NCBI GenBank assembly: GCA_013368445.1
Contig: JAACJO010000008.1
Coordinates: 744,001-808,000, forward strand
Length of the DNA: 64,000 bases
Source of the DNA: Leucocoprinus leucothites
Taxonomy: Eukaryota > Basidiomycota > Agaricomycetes > Agaricales > Agaricaceae
Direction: 5' to 3'
Part shown: positions 34,967-45,855 of the stretch, one piece after another
How positions within the stretch are numbered: position 1 is the first letter of the stretch
Layout of the letters: every line of letters starts with the position of its first letter
Translations under genes and position numbers: made by a program
Notes under the pieces: generated by a model
What the model was told of the DNA's origin: nothing
What the model saw: only the letters and a program-made list of their open reading frames with translations
Database searches by the model: none

Positions 34967-37561
34967 CTAGGCGACCGACATCCTTCCTTTTAACCCTGCA
35001 CCAGCCTTCCTCGACCTGGGGATATGTGAGGCCTTTTCCACGTCGCTGTCACTTCCCTGTCCGCTATCGTCATCACTATCATCATCGCCTCTGTTCTTCC
35101 CCATCATCCCGTACATTTGATTCAAGCGCTCCTTCCTCTTCGAAGGTACGCTCGGCGTACTTTGTAACAAACCGGTGGACTGTCTCAGAAGTTTTGGCGT
35201 GAAAAGCTTTGATGTTTGACTTGCAATGTCCGAGAGTTTACGATACCGCGTAGGTTGAGACTGACTCGCAGGAGGTTTTTTGACTACAGCCTTCCGCACC
35301 TCCGCCTCTGAGTTGGAGGAGTCTGACTCTTCGGGATCAGGCAGCTCCGACTGGAATTGAGAATACGGGAACGCATCCTGGCTTTCGCTGGGCATGAATA
35401 AGGGAATATCCTTCCCTTTTCCCTTCCTTTTGGCTGTGCTGTGATCTTCGGGGGTGCTGATCGCTTGCTCTAGCCGAAAAAGCGACTGCTTGCGACCCAG
35501 AGCAGCTGATTTGCGCTGGAATTGAGGTTTGAGTGGGAATGGAATCGGCTCCATCGCTTCCACGTCGGTCTGTAATTCATCAACCATGGCATCGGAGTGA
35601 GTGGCACCACCGGATGTCTCAGCTGGTATAGTTTCCCAAGCATCCAATGACATCGGAGGGCTTGGCGGAAGCGGTACATGGTTCTCTGTGGCCTGGCTCC
35701 CCGAGGCAATGGATTGAGCATCTTCGTATGACGGAGATGGTATTGGCGACTTTGTCGCTGCTTTTGCCTCGTTCTTCTTTGTCCTTTTCGTTTGATTCTT
35801 AATCACAATTTGAGAGGTTTCCGTAGCATCCTCGCTTATGGACGCAGCTTTGCTTTGACGTGTCCTCCGGGCCGTCGGCTGAGAGTCATTAGGAATCGAA
35901 GCAACCTGGGGTTGAGAAGTAGTAGCAACTATTCTGGAAGCCGCCCTCGTAGAGCGCCGAGGTGGAGGATCCGGCCTCTCTTCGTCTCCATTAGCTTCAG
36001 CCACAATTCTCCCTGCAGCGGCCTTAGACCTGGTTGACACAGGTTTAACTGGCATTACGCATTTCTTCAGATTCGGTTTTCCGAGCGGTGTAACTGGTGT
36101 CACATCAGCGACGTTAGTAGCATCCTCCCCTTGACCAGAGCCGATCGTGGCTAGTTTTTGGCTTCGTAATGTAGCAGCTCTAGTTGATCGAGGCTTGGCA
36201 CCAGGTGCAATAGTCAAATTCGAATTCAAATTCGAACTTGAAGCATGCTCCTTGGGGGGCGAAGCTAAACCCGCACGGTTCCTCATCCTCTGCACGATCC
36301 CAGGTTTGGGTGTCAGTTCCCGCTCAGGTACTTGAGGTGACGGTTCTTGAATTGGTAATCTGGTAGGAACTTCGTGATCCTCAGCGGCTTCGATCGGACT
36401 TCTTTGACGAATACGAGTGTCCTCGAGTGCGTCATGCGTTTCTACGGGATCCAATTCAGTGGCCTGAACGGGCTCTGCTTCATCTACATCCTCTGGAAGA
36501 CTGTCACCAGGGCTCTTGGATTCTGCGGCTGCAGCCTCACTTGACTCTGGCTCTTGACCTTCGGTATCTTGGCCCTGGTCGGGTCCTAGAGATGATTGAG
36601 GATATTTAGTTCCCAAACGTGGCGTAACCTCCTGGAGCGAGGACTGCGGCGATTCCCTCCTTGCCAGATCGAAGACTGCATTCTCTTCTATGAGTACTTG
36701 TTCAAATGCATCATTCCCCACTTTGTCCGCCTCCACGGAGCTCAGCCGTCTATTCATTTCTTGGAACGAGGCTCCCCTTCGCAATGGCTGAGGTTGTTCA
36801 GGAATCGGGAGAGGTACCGGCTGTGACCGCTTTTCAAATTCATTTCCTACTTCTCCAAGATGTGAGACAATAGGGGGTATCGAGGCCACCGAGCCACGGC
36901 CTGAAGGTGTGTAGAACGGCTCATCCTCATTCTCATCGTCGCCACCTATCTCTTCATCCGAAGAATCGTTGCTGGGTGCATAAGATCTCTGGGGCTGTCG
37001 GGAGTGACCCCTGGGACCCTCCAATTCGTTTTCTAGCTGGTCATCTTCCCCTTCCATCGCTTCATCTTCACTCGACTCAGAGGATGGCAGCTCCACAGAC
37101 TTGAGCGGACTGCCCGGCCCACGAATAAGGACCTCGAGATCTTTGTCACTGTATCCTGATATATCGACGGCGGATGGGAGTGGGTCATGTTGGAACTGGG
37201 GACTTTGCACCTCAGAAGAGCCGCTACTTTCGCTGTCGCTGTCCTCTGCCTGGACGTCTGTTTTAGTTCGAGGTTGAGGTACTTCATCCCCCAACGGGCT
37301 CTCAGTCTCACTGTTGTTGCCTGTGCGAGTTAAGGCAACCGCAGTTTTGGAAGGCATAGATGGCGACCCGGAAATAATTTGGGGGGGTGACGGCGACTTC
37401 TGGAGCAGAGCGATTTTGTGTTGAGGGGCGGGTTTTTGTGAGGACTTTTGAAGGGGAATGCTTTCGTCTGAGTTGCTGGAACTCGGAGAAGGCGATCGAC
37501 GAGCAGAGGGAGGGGGCTCTGTAACGGACGATGCATTCTTCATAGTTTTGGGAGTTGGCAT
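34967..37561 (-). CDS. Large disordered Ser/Pro-rich protein, probably the 3' part of the gene starting at 39454
   Basis: One uninterrupted frame of 864 codons from ATG 37561. Not recognised as a known family. It is rich in S/T-P and SQ sites, acidic clusters (EDEAMEGEDDQLENE) and basic RRSTRAAS-like repeats, with KRKGKGKDIPLF as a likely nuclear signal. The only ordered-looking part is C-terminal: RYRKLSDIASQTSKLFTPKLLRQ and KRKERLNQMYGMMGK, then an acidic DDDSDDDSGQGSDSD and RSRKAGAGLKGR end. The frame stays open upstream of the ATG back to an acceptor (CCCCAG) at about 37610, and a 65-nt intron from there would join it in phase to the exon that otherwise stops at 37648. A nuclear role is inference. 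Confidence 0.7.
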   Translation of the reverse strand: MPTPKTMKNASSVTEPPPSARRSPSPSSSNSDESIPLQKSSQKPAPQHKIALLQKSPSPPQIISGSPSMPSKTAVALTRTGNNSETESPLGDEVPQPRTKTDVQAEDSDSESSGSSEVQSPQFQHDPLPSAVDISGYSDKDLEVLIRGPGSPLKSVELPSSESSEDEAMEGEDDQLENELEGPRGHSRQPQRSYAPSNDSSDEEIGGDDENEDEPFYTPSGRGSVASIPPIVSHLGEVGNEFEKRSQPVPLPIPEQPQPLRRGASFQEMNRRLSSVEADKVGNDAFEQVLIEENAVFDLARRESPQSSLQEVTPRLGTKYPQSSLGPDQGQDTEGQEPESSEAAAAESKSPGDSLPEDVDEAEPVQATELDPVETHDALEDTRIRQRSPIEAAEDHEVPTRLPIQEPSPQVPERELTPKPGIVQRMRNRAGLASPPKEHASSSNLNSNLTIAPGAKPRSTRAATLRSQKLATIGSGQGEDATNVADVTPVTPLGKPNLKKCVMPVKPVSTRSKAAAGRIVAEANGDEERPDPPPRRSTRAASRIVATTSQPQVASIPNDSQPTARRTRQSKAASISEDATETSQIVIKNQTKRTKKNEAKAATKSPIPSPSYEDAQSIASGSQATENHVPLPPSPPMSLDAWETIPAETSGGATHSDAMVDELQTDVEAMEPIPFPLKPQFQRKSAALGRKQSLFRLEQAISTPEDHSTAKRKGKGKDIPLFMPSESQDAFPYSQFQSELPDPEESDSSNSEAEVRKAVVKKPPASQSQPTRYRKLSDIASQTSKLFTPKLLRQSTGLLQSTPSVPSKRKERLNQMYGMMGKNRGDDDSDDDSGQGSDSDVEKASHIPRSRKAGAGLKGRMSVA

Positions 37562-37647
37562 GGTGGAGGAAAAGAGTTTTGTGGAGGGACGTTCTGAGGA
37601 AGAAACCTGGGGTAAAGGTGATCAACGAACGTCTAATTTGCGGGAAA

Positions 37648-39454
37648 TCAAGAACTAGCATCAGTATTCACATTGGAGGGTGCCACTTTCTTGAACTCTG
37701 CTCCCCGCTTTCTGAGCAATGCAGCCTCCAGGATCTCAATCGCATTTGCGCGAACGCTGTCGGTATCTTCCGTAGCATCCTCCTTGAGCTCGGTAATCCG
37801 GTTTTCAATGATATGGAGATTCTTAGCTCTGATCATAGGACAGCGAGATCGATCGTGAGTCAAAATCTTGCCACAGTAAGGGCATGTCGGTTTTATCTGA
37901 GCTGTTGGCTCTGAAAGCACATTATCTGGTTGAGCATCAGATGTCGACTCCGGGGGAACAGGTGCTTTAATGGGCGCTGCGGGCTCCATATTGTCCATGG
38001 ATGACGCTGGTATTAAATATTTCTCGATCATAAGTCGTGAAATAGTAGCCAGGGAAGTGTTTATCTGAGGATCTGGTGTCGAAGAAACTGTTTCGTTTGT
38101 TTCGGAATCTACTACACCACAGAAGTTACTAAGTTATCCAGTTCGTGCGATTAACGAGCTAACCTGCACTAGTTGTTGCTTCCCGCACTTTCGATTTAGA
38201 CCTTCCCCGCTTCTTCTTAGATGCTAGGGCGAGTGAGTATTTTGACCTTCAGCAGCAGAAGTGGTCAAGTTATTCACCTGAAACTGGGGACGCTTTTTGT
38301 GGAGGATTCACCACAGTAGACTGAGGCTTCTTAGCTTTGGCCTCTAGAAAGACATCAACATAAAAAGCCAAGGCGCTATGATGAATTCGCACCTTTCTGG
38401 TTACCTACCCCTGTGGCAGGAAGCTCCTTGGTTGGTAGGAGTACGGCCTCACCTGAACCAGCACTTCTCAGAGTGGATTCAGTCACTGGTGACTTTCGTG
38501 CAATGTTTTCATTCGCCTTCTCGATCGCCTCAGTAATAGAGACATCCGCTACCGCTCTGGGCGTTTCTGAACTAGTGTCCTTTGTAGCTTTCTTCCCCTT
38601 TCTCTTGGATTTCTTCGCATCCGTTTCGGCACCCTGATTGGCAGCTGCCGGGGCAAGGGTACAGAGACCAACGACGATGAGCTTGGAGCATTCTTGTCCC
38701 TTTCTGTCCCCAAGACCGCACTACTTGATGCTCCATCCTGGTCTTGCGCAGGAGGCAAGGCGGCAGAAGCTTGAGCAGAAGCAGCCGACGACGGCATGGT
38801 GTTCGAAGTAGACTTAGAGCGTTTTGCTGGGGGGCCTCAACCGCAACTTCTTGGGTTGGTTTACTACTGCCGGGCTGAGCAAAAGATACGACTCGTTTCC
38901 TGGAGGTAGGAGTTGAGGTTGTAGGAGTCAGAGCCATATTGTCGTGGGTTTGGGTCGCTGAAGCGACATCCAACTTCTGCTTCTTCTTGTTCGAAGTTTC
39001 CTCTGGCTAGGGAGTCTGTGAGTTCCATTTTCAGCTCGATCCATAGAACAGGGCGTGCCTGATTGAGAGCCGTAGCTTGCTTGGTCGTAACACGAATAGT
39101 TGCAGTTTTGGCTGAATGCAAGACATTATAAAAGGCGTCAAAATCATCCTCTATAAGCGTGGTTATGTCAGTTTAGCACAAAGCTGGATAGTGGACTCAC
39201 CATCCTCCAAGACAACATCAGGACCGTTCTGCATTTGAGTGAGACTGATAGTAGCATTCGGCTCAAGTCCCAACTTCGTTTTGACGGCGTTTTTCAACCC
39301 CTCCAGCGAGTCCTCTAAGTTCATCATTAGCCATAGTTCTAGTAGCAGATCGAAGCAATTGACCTCGAAAAAGACGCATAAAGGTTCGACCTGGGGCATG
39401 AAAGGTGATCCTTGGGCAGTCCAGGTCCCGCTTCCGTTTGGAGCCAGCCTCCAT
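37648..39454 (-). CDS. PB1-like / zinc-knuckle-like nuclear protein (likely N-terminal part of the same gene)
   Basis: Multi-exon gene from ATG 39454 (MEAGSKRKRD). The first 75 residues look like a PB1 or CIDE-N type ubiquitin-like fold: ITFHAPGRTFMRLF, LEGLKNAVKTKLGL, ISLTQMQNG and VVLEDEDDFDAFY, the last resembling the acidic OPCA loop. Next come ATIRVTTKQ, then basic linkers (KKKQKLDVAS, KKSKRKGKKATKD). The last exon holds CPYCGKILTHDRSRCP, a C-x2-C-x5-H-x4-C set one residue longer than a retroviral-type zinc knuckle, followed by a helical RAKNLHIIENRITELKED. Several short introns (38-90 nt) are needed between 39010 and 38080 and are less certain. No known family; interaction through PB1-like and zinc parts is inference. 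Divergent from NDUFB2. Confidence 0.65.
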
Positions 39455-39602
39455 GGGGGACTGTGGAAGGAAAAAGAACGCGAAGAGTTTATAAGTATAT
39501 GAGCAGAATAAACTTCTAAGATGGGAAACCACACGCGCTTCTCGTCGCGTTGCGTTAACACAAACAACGACAAACTCATTCTCTGAACCGTCCTCATCCG
39601 CA
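39455..39602. promoter_or_regulatory. Shared divergent promoter of the PB1-like gene and NDUFB2
   Basis: 148 bp between two start codons facing away from each other. No TATA box seen; the stretch is purine-rich next to the PB1-like gene start. Confidence 0.6.
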
Positions 39603-39947
39603 ATGGCAGGCGGAGGTTACTGTAAGTCCCGAAATTATGTCTACTAATAATTACTGAGCGTGTTTACAGCACCCGGATTCAATCCTTATGTTGCAGGCTA
39701 CAGGTCGCAATTTCTTGCAAAGGGACTTGGTGCAATGATGTGGTTCTTCATCTTTTACAGAGCAAGGTGAGGAGCATGTCTCGCAGATGTGAGCAATCAT
39801 CCTGACCAAGACCAACTTGTCAGAAAGGACGGTGCCAAACTCATTGTACGCTTTTAAGAAAAGTTTCCCTTCCCAACAAAGCTAATTTCTCCTTAGGGTC
39901 GCCACCCTGTCGTCGAGGAGGCCCATGGTCGTGGTGGACACCATTAG
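39603..39947 (+). CDS. NDUFB2: Mitochondrial complex I subunit NDUFB2-like (beta subcomplex)
   Basis: Tiny accessory subunit of NADH:ubiquinone oxidoreductase, inner mitochondrial membrane. Four exons (39603-39621, 39670-39766, 39824-39845, 39897-39947) give 62 residues. The family mark is LGAMMWFFIFYRARKDGA, a single membrane helix followed by the R-A-x-x-D-G turn, then GRHP and a His/Gly tail (AHGRGGHH). All junctions are GT-AG and keep the frame. No ORF finder with a length limit would show it. The match rests on the helix and its flank, which are distinctive in fungi. Confidence 0.85.
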
Positions 39948-40295
39948 AACAGACGTAGAAGAGCAAACACACATCCTACATTTCACTGAGCACTGCAGGA
40001 CCCATGCAAAGTATAGATTCTCCCTTTACGATCTACCTCACTCTGTACCTGCCGAAATCGCGACCCAAGAACTGAAAGACGTGAATTGGAGCTGCGTGAC
40101 TGAGAGAAGGGCTTCAGGCGTGTTAATAAACTTAATTTTGAAATTTGTTGCCTGCTTGTTGAAAGCAGAGGAACTCTGCAGGAAGCACCTGAGTTTAATT
40201 CCAGTCGTGTTGGGGGGACAAACACTTTCACACATTATGATCATACCTCCACGTCGCCTCCCGACTATAGCCGCCAAGGCAGAACTTATGCCCTC
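39948..40295. other. NDUFB2 3' region and promoter of the second Cdc1/Ted1-like gene
   Basis: 348 bp between same-strand genes. A 124-codon frame overlaps here (39925-40299) but runs out of the NDUFB2 exon in another frame and has no motif. Confidence 0.5.
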
Positions 40296-41992
40296 ATGAA
40301 CTTCCTGCCACGACATCATCGAGTGGTTAGCATACTCCGTCTCGTCTGGGTTGTTCTCGCGCTTTGGTATGAGCACTTTGTGTTCCGGAACTCCGCAAGG
40401 TCATGTCATTGGCCAGATCACACAACCGTCGGACTGGTACGTTCTCAACTGGGACTAGGAACCTTCTTTACCTTCTTCTCGTAGCAAAATGCCAAAGGCG
40501 CATCACCCGCACACGTCCTCATCATCGCAGATCCACAAATCCTCGACCATCGATCCTATCCTGACCGATCCAATTTCTTATCCTATCTGACGCGGCTTGT
40601 CGTCGACCTTAACCTCCGGAAGAACTGGCAAGCAGCCATTGCAAAGAACCCTGATGTCATCGTCTTTCTTGGTGATATGATGGATAGCGGGCGGATGGAT
40701 ATGTCGAGCGCAGAGTATGCCTTCACCTTTCTCGCAGTGTGAAAATCGTCCTCATATTTCCCTGCAGATATGAACAATATTATGCCCATTTTAAGGACAT
40801 CTTTCGGTCAAGGAAGGAAACACCACAATACTTTATACCGGGGAACCACGACACTGGGTGCGTCCTTCTCTCTGAACGTCCTAGGATAAGGAACCCGCAT
40901 CGAACGTTATTTTAGGCTGCAGTCCCATTCAGCGTTTTCCCGCCATGCACTGAAGCGATACACCACACACTTTGGACCTCTGAATGATAAATTCACCTTG
41001 GCCAACCATACCATAGTACTCTTTGATTCCCCCGGTTTTGTCCAAGAAGATTACGAGCGAGAGGGAAAAGAAAGACCCTTTGGTGAATGGAAGCCAAAGA
41101 TCGGCCGTTCTTTCGAATTTGTAAAAAAGATATACGAAGGTAATACCTCTGAAACGCTAAGTCACGCCTATTACTCACCTTGGCGCGCAGCAAACGATCC
41201 AAAGCCCGTCGTACTCTTCACTCATATCCCTCTGTATCGACCTGATGGAAAGTCCTGCGGCCCCCTTCGAGAGAAAGGAACCATCCGACCTGGTGTTGGG
41301 GTTGGTTATCAAAATACTTTAGGAAAGCAGTCAACTACGTACTTGTTGAACCAAATTCGCCCGACAGTCGTCTTCAGGTATGTCCTCTCACGGCACCCAC
41401 AGCTCTTTTATATAACTAAGGCGACGTCAGCGGTGACGACCATGATTATTGTGAACACATACACCAGTCCATCGTCTCTCACCCAGTACGAGAGGTCACT
41501 GTAAAATCTCTATCCATGGCTATGAACGTTCGAAAACCCGCCTTCCAGCTCTTGTCCTTGTTCCCTGCCCAGTACTGGGATGACCTACACCCAACCCATG
41601 CCGATATTCCTTGTCTCCTTCCCGACCAGCTCGGGATATATCTCAATGTGTACATCCCATGCCTCCTACTTTCTCTTGTCATCGTCATCTGCGCTGCCGT
41701 ATCTCGCACTCGGAAGTCCTCTCGAGGCGATCGAGAGAATATCTCCATGTCCTCCCAGTCCGTCAAACATCTACCTGATCCTGTTACGAGCGCCGACAGG
41801 AGTTCCGCTTCCATCGAATGTTTTGGTCATCGTCGACGGCTTCCTTTAGGTTTAGGACAACTTTTTAGTGGCAGAGGGACGAACAAATACTCAAAACGAG
41901 GGCTATGGAGTCATATCCTTCATGATGTCGGCGATATTGCTGTGTTCCCCATCGCTATTTTTGTCCTCGTCACTATCTTTGTTTCGTGGTGA
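40296..41992 (+). CDS. Cdc1/Ted1-like ER metallophosphoesterase (MPPE1 family), intact active site
   Basis: Membrane-bound phosphoesterase acting on GPI-anchor ethanolamine phosphate in the early secretory pathway. N-terminal helix ILRLVWVVLALWYEHFVF, luminal domain, and C-terminal helices (YLNVYIPCLLLSLVIVICAAV; VFPIAIFVLVTIFVSW). Metal motifs in order: IADPQIL, VIVFLGDMMDSGR, FIPGNHDTG, VVLFTHIPLYRPDGKSCGP, and SGDDHDYCEH after the intron at about 41378-41430. GYQNTLGKQSTT and EVTVKSLSMAM are further family marks. About 480 residues. Introns near 40395-40485, 40712-40770, 40858-40918 and 41378-41430. Paralogue of the degenerate copy at 24343-26581, with which it shares the same overall exon order; this copy should be the active one. 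Confidence 0.92.
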
Positions 41993-43221
41993 TTTAGACA
42001 TTTGTATCTACTCACTGTACGACCGATTATTCAGGATTTGATATGATTTAACCCGTACTTCATCTATGATTGTACCTCGAACATTCTTCTTCCGCCGCAT
42101 ATGGGCTCGAAGATATGACTCACTCAAGAACATGGGGGTTGCAATCCCGCGAATTCTATCATTTGTGAGCAACTGGAGTCAGCATAACACTTCAACGCCT
42201 TCCATACAGATTTATCTCCTGCTTCGCTTTACCCTCGTTCCCTTCAGCACGTCATTCCGACCCCCACGGTCTTATCAAGGACAGTAATACAGTATCTGAG
42301 AATACTCCGAGGATCGTAGGAAGCTAGAGCCAAGCAAGTGCTCGATTGGTTTTCACAACCACAGCGTTAGTGGTCTCCCCCTGAATCCTCAAACATCCCT
42401 GTCGGTTTGGTCATGTTCAATTGCACTTGAGATGACGTTAATCGAACAAGTGACTCACCGCCGTCGATAAAGCGCATCCGTTCTGAAACTTATTACGGCG
42501 GCTTGCCCTGGTGACCCTTCGGGTTTCGCGCCGCTGAGCTTCATCAATTGCCAAGTCCTGTTTTTTTTTACAGTTCAATTTACTTGAGAAGTCCAGGTTA
42601 ACAGTGGGTGTTGGGGCATTGATGTAAGCCTCGTAGAGAATGATTTGCGAAAAGGGTATACAGACCGTTGTACTGGTTGTTTATGATCGATATCAGTACT
42701 ATCAGGAGTGCAAGAATAGCGGTCACGGATTAACCTCGGATAAACAGTTGAACGAAGTGATCATCCTTCTACCGTTCCAGTCAGGGAAAACTCAGTAGAC
42801 ATTGTTTTACTCTGACCATAAATGTGGACGTCGTACCCCAAAACCGAGGAGCAAAGAAAGGTGTTTGGACGCCACCGTAACTTATCGACAACCTGAGCAC
42901 AGACAAACAGGACAGGTATATAGAGTGTACGACATCATACGTGAAACCAAGGTTTTTGCGGGTACATTTGTGGAGCCCAATACTGTAATATCATCATCTG
43001 CGATTGTTATCGGGACCGAAATGCCGGCCTTGACGGGCCCATATAAGCAAGACCAAGTCAGGAGGTGAATAAGCAAGGGAATGGGAATAGGCACCGTTGT
43101 TTACCATTTGTTAGCGAAATGCGTCCTGGAGGCGTTTAGTTTTTGTGGGACAGGGAGTGGAAAAGAGAAGGACTGAGTATATAAGTCTTGTCACTTGGAG
43201 CTTAGAGCAGCTTTTATCCCT
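41993..43221. other. Intergenic region before the arrestin-like gene
   Basis: 1.2 kb. Open frames here (for example plus 42802-43068) show no motif, and the minus frame at 42882-43094, hydrophobic with a Cys-rich end, has no ATG. A run of eight T at about 42561. No gene called. Confidence 0.5.
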
Positions 43222-45023
43222 ATGGCATCGTCTTCGTCTTCTACGGAGCCGGTAACAGGACTAATGACGGGGGAGCAAGGGAGACCGACTGCAGCAGAGG
43301 GACATCGTGGTGATGAACTCGGGCGATTACAAGATGCACAAAGTAGCCCCTCCTCTGCTTCACTTTCATCATCATCTCTCTTTTACGCACTCACGAGCCC
43401 CACATCTTGTGCCCCGTCGTATACCTCACTTCCTTTACCCAATGAAGAAACGGTTCAATATACACCTCGACGAGGGTCGTCCGGGACATTCAGTACAGGA
43501 TCTGGGACGTATATGCGGAAGTGGAAGAATATGATTCTGACGCTGTATGGACAACCGGATGACGTACATAATCCGATATATGATCGCCATGGCCTCGTGG
43601 TTGGTGAATTGGAAATGAAATGCCCTGAAGGCGTGTTGGCGGTTTCGGTCAAGGTGAGCTTCTTAGCGTGCTGGCAGTATTTCGAGAAGGAAGCGTGTTT
43701 GTGTGGGGTTTAGGGATGGAAAGGGCGTGGCTTGGAGTCACCATTATGAAACGACGGGGTTCTGGATGAGATTTGACTGATTTGTCTTTTGTTTATTTTT
43801 GGTTCTAGCTTGAGGGAAGAGTTACTTTGTCGGTCAATGGTGTTGGGGCTCGACTCTTACGAACGGTGGAAGAACAGCCGACGGTCCTTTGGGAGAAGGA
43901 AGAAAGGTCAACGAGAAGATGTCCGGGGACGCTTTCGTTTTCGCTGCGGCTGCCTGTGTATTTCGAGGATGAAGAAGGCAGATCATGGAGGCTTCCGCCT
44001 TCGCTTGAGCCGAACTATATCAATGCCCATAACATGTTCGTGAGGTCCACGTATACGTTATCAATATCACTCACAAGAGTAGTCGAATGCCCGGTCTTAT
44101 CACGAGTCAAGGAGAAAACGTGCGTGTGGTTGGTGAGGCTTTTCCCAACTGTAATGTTCTAAATCTGGTCGTTCCTTTTTCCTATCTTTGTAGGTATAAC
44201 GTGTTGCTTGAACTTAGACCGCGGAACCGACCCACTGGAGCTGGTCCTCAGTTTGATTCGACTTCGATACTCGCGTCAATCAAGTCATCACTGGATGAAT
44301 GGACGCAGCTTGTGTCGAGAATGGAAGTAACCCCTGGGTCCAGGCTGAGGCCCGTCGAATGTCATGTAGGTTTTTTTATTTTGTTCGAAAGGCACAAGAA
44401 GCTTGATGATTTATATGTTCTGCTTGACAGTTCTTTGTGCCATCGAATCCCACGTATTGCCTGTCCAGCACGATTCCGTTCCATATTCAGATATCCAGCT
44501 CGCTCGGCACGATTAGGGAACTATTCCCGCCCTCGAGTGCGCTTCTGGAGACACAGGGTACGGAGAGAAAAGCGGTGCAAGGAGAATTAACGATACGAGT
44601 ATATATAGCTCGGGAAATTGTGGTGAAGATTCGCGGAAAAAAGGCAGCTAAGACGGTGAGTATCGGATCGGGGAAACTGAGGCCTGTTCCGCCAACGGAT
44701 CTCGGAGTCGGAGGTGCATCAACGCCGCAGGATGATATGTGTCTTGAGTGGGAAGGGGATGTCAAATGTGAAGAAAAGGTCACCTCAGGAGGGTTTGACA
44801 TTGGCTGTCTGGACGTCAAGGTTGGTTGGATTGATACAGATTCGTCCGTGAATCGAGGAACTAAGAGAAGATGCAGGACTACATTGTGCTCGTGCTATCT
44901 CCGCCCTCGAGCAAGAATCCTCAGCTTATTGGAATGCAACTCGCACAACCTGTCAAGTTTGTGACCGATCCGTGGCTCGAAAACGAGACTGTGCATCCGC
45001 ATGATTACGAGGCCCGTCGATGA
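43222..45023 (+). CDS. Arrestin-like (ART family) adaptor
   Basis: Alpha-arrestin-type protein; fungal relatives recruit Rsp5-type ubiquitin ligase to plasma-membrane transporters or sense pH. N-terminal ~110 residues are disordered and Ser-rich (SSPSSASLSSSSLF), then the arrestin N fold: MILTLYGQPDDVHNPIYD, GLVVGELEMKCPEGVLAVSVKLEGRVTLSVNG, PGTLSFSLRLPVYFEDEEG and NAHNMFVRSTYTLSISL. The second half has YCLSSTIPFHIQISSS and a final QDYIVLVLSPPSS, LAQPVKFVTDPW, as in arrestin C folds. No PPxY motif is visible, so ligase contact, if any, would need a partner. ATG 43222 is first in frame; introns near 43650-43808, 44115-44195, 44365-44430 and 44820-44872. About 480 residues. Confidence 0.75.
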
Positions 45024-45855
45024 AAGACAGTATGATTTGTGATGGAACCTGGTACCTGGAGGATGTATGATAATGATGATATGTTTTTGACGGGCGGCAT
45101 GGCATGGTTGGCCGTGTGCGCTGTATGTATTTTGAGGCAAATACAGTATAGATGGATTTACGTGCGAGTTCTGATCCCGTCAACTTCGATCAAGAACCAA
45201 GAACACATGTGGATGCGAGAGGACCTCAGAGAACTCGAGGTGGAGAGTCGTTTACACAAGCAGAATGAGTGGCGACTGGGTGAGCTCCAAGGGTCGGCAG
45301 GGTGTTGCTAGGTGTCTGGGGAGACTAGACGCAAAAAGGCAGGGAACCGGGAGAAGAAGGAGGGTTAGTGATGGGATGCACAAGGGAGCATCTGACAGAT
45401 TTACACGGTGATGGACTTAAAGGAGGAGAATATGGGATTGTATGAGTATAAAAGCCGCAAGAGGAAATTGGAGCAGAGGACGCAACATTCCGCATCGATC
45501 CTGGCTCAGTACAGCTCGGGAGTTCGGGGAACGTCAGCGGATGCATGAACGTGTGTTGGCCCCGACCCCGAACCGTCCTCCTATAAAGACCTCCAGGACT
45601 TTGGCTGTCCCCCGAACTTCCTCTCCTCTTTCTGCAGACTCTCGTACCTCGTGGACCTGTGAACCAATCAGCGAAGAGCCTCTCCCTTTGGAGCACCACC
45701 CCGACCTCCTCAAACGTCATCACAGACCTCGCGCTCCTCTTGCCCGCACCAACTCTGCTCCTCTTCTCATCTCTACCACCACTACCTCCCCAGTCTATAT
45801 CAAGTCTGTATTTTCTTTTTCTTTTTCTTTCTATCCCTGTTGACCTCTTCCCAGC
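45024..45855 (+). promoter_or_regulatory. UGP1 promoter and leader
   Basis: 832 bp with promoter features of a strongly expressed gene: TATAAA at 45592-45597, CCAAT at 45664-45668 and a CT-rich tract (45806-45840, repeated TTTTC) ending 15 bp before the ATG. The first part holds the arrestin-like gene 3' end. A 197-codon minus-strand frame over it has no motif. Confidence 0.6.

Noticed and set aside
36205..36245. Near-palindromic AATTCGAATT repeats
   Set aside because: Fall in the disordered coding frame (Asn/Leu/Ser repeat) and are explained by codon repetition.
38829..38834. Apparent frameshift at a G6 run in the PB1-like gene
   Set aside because: Short GT-AG introns (38 nt around 38830 and 86 nt around 38700) can explain both frame changes, so an indel is not required.
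42882..43094. Small secreted Cys-rich peptide on the minus strand
   Set aside because: The frame has no ATG at its start (GTG only) and no splice site gives one.
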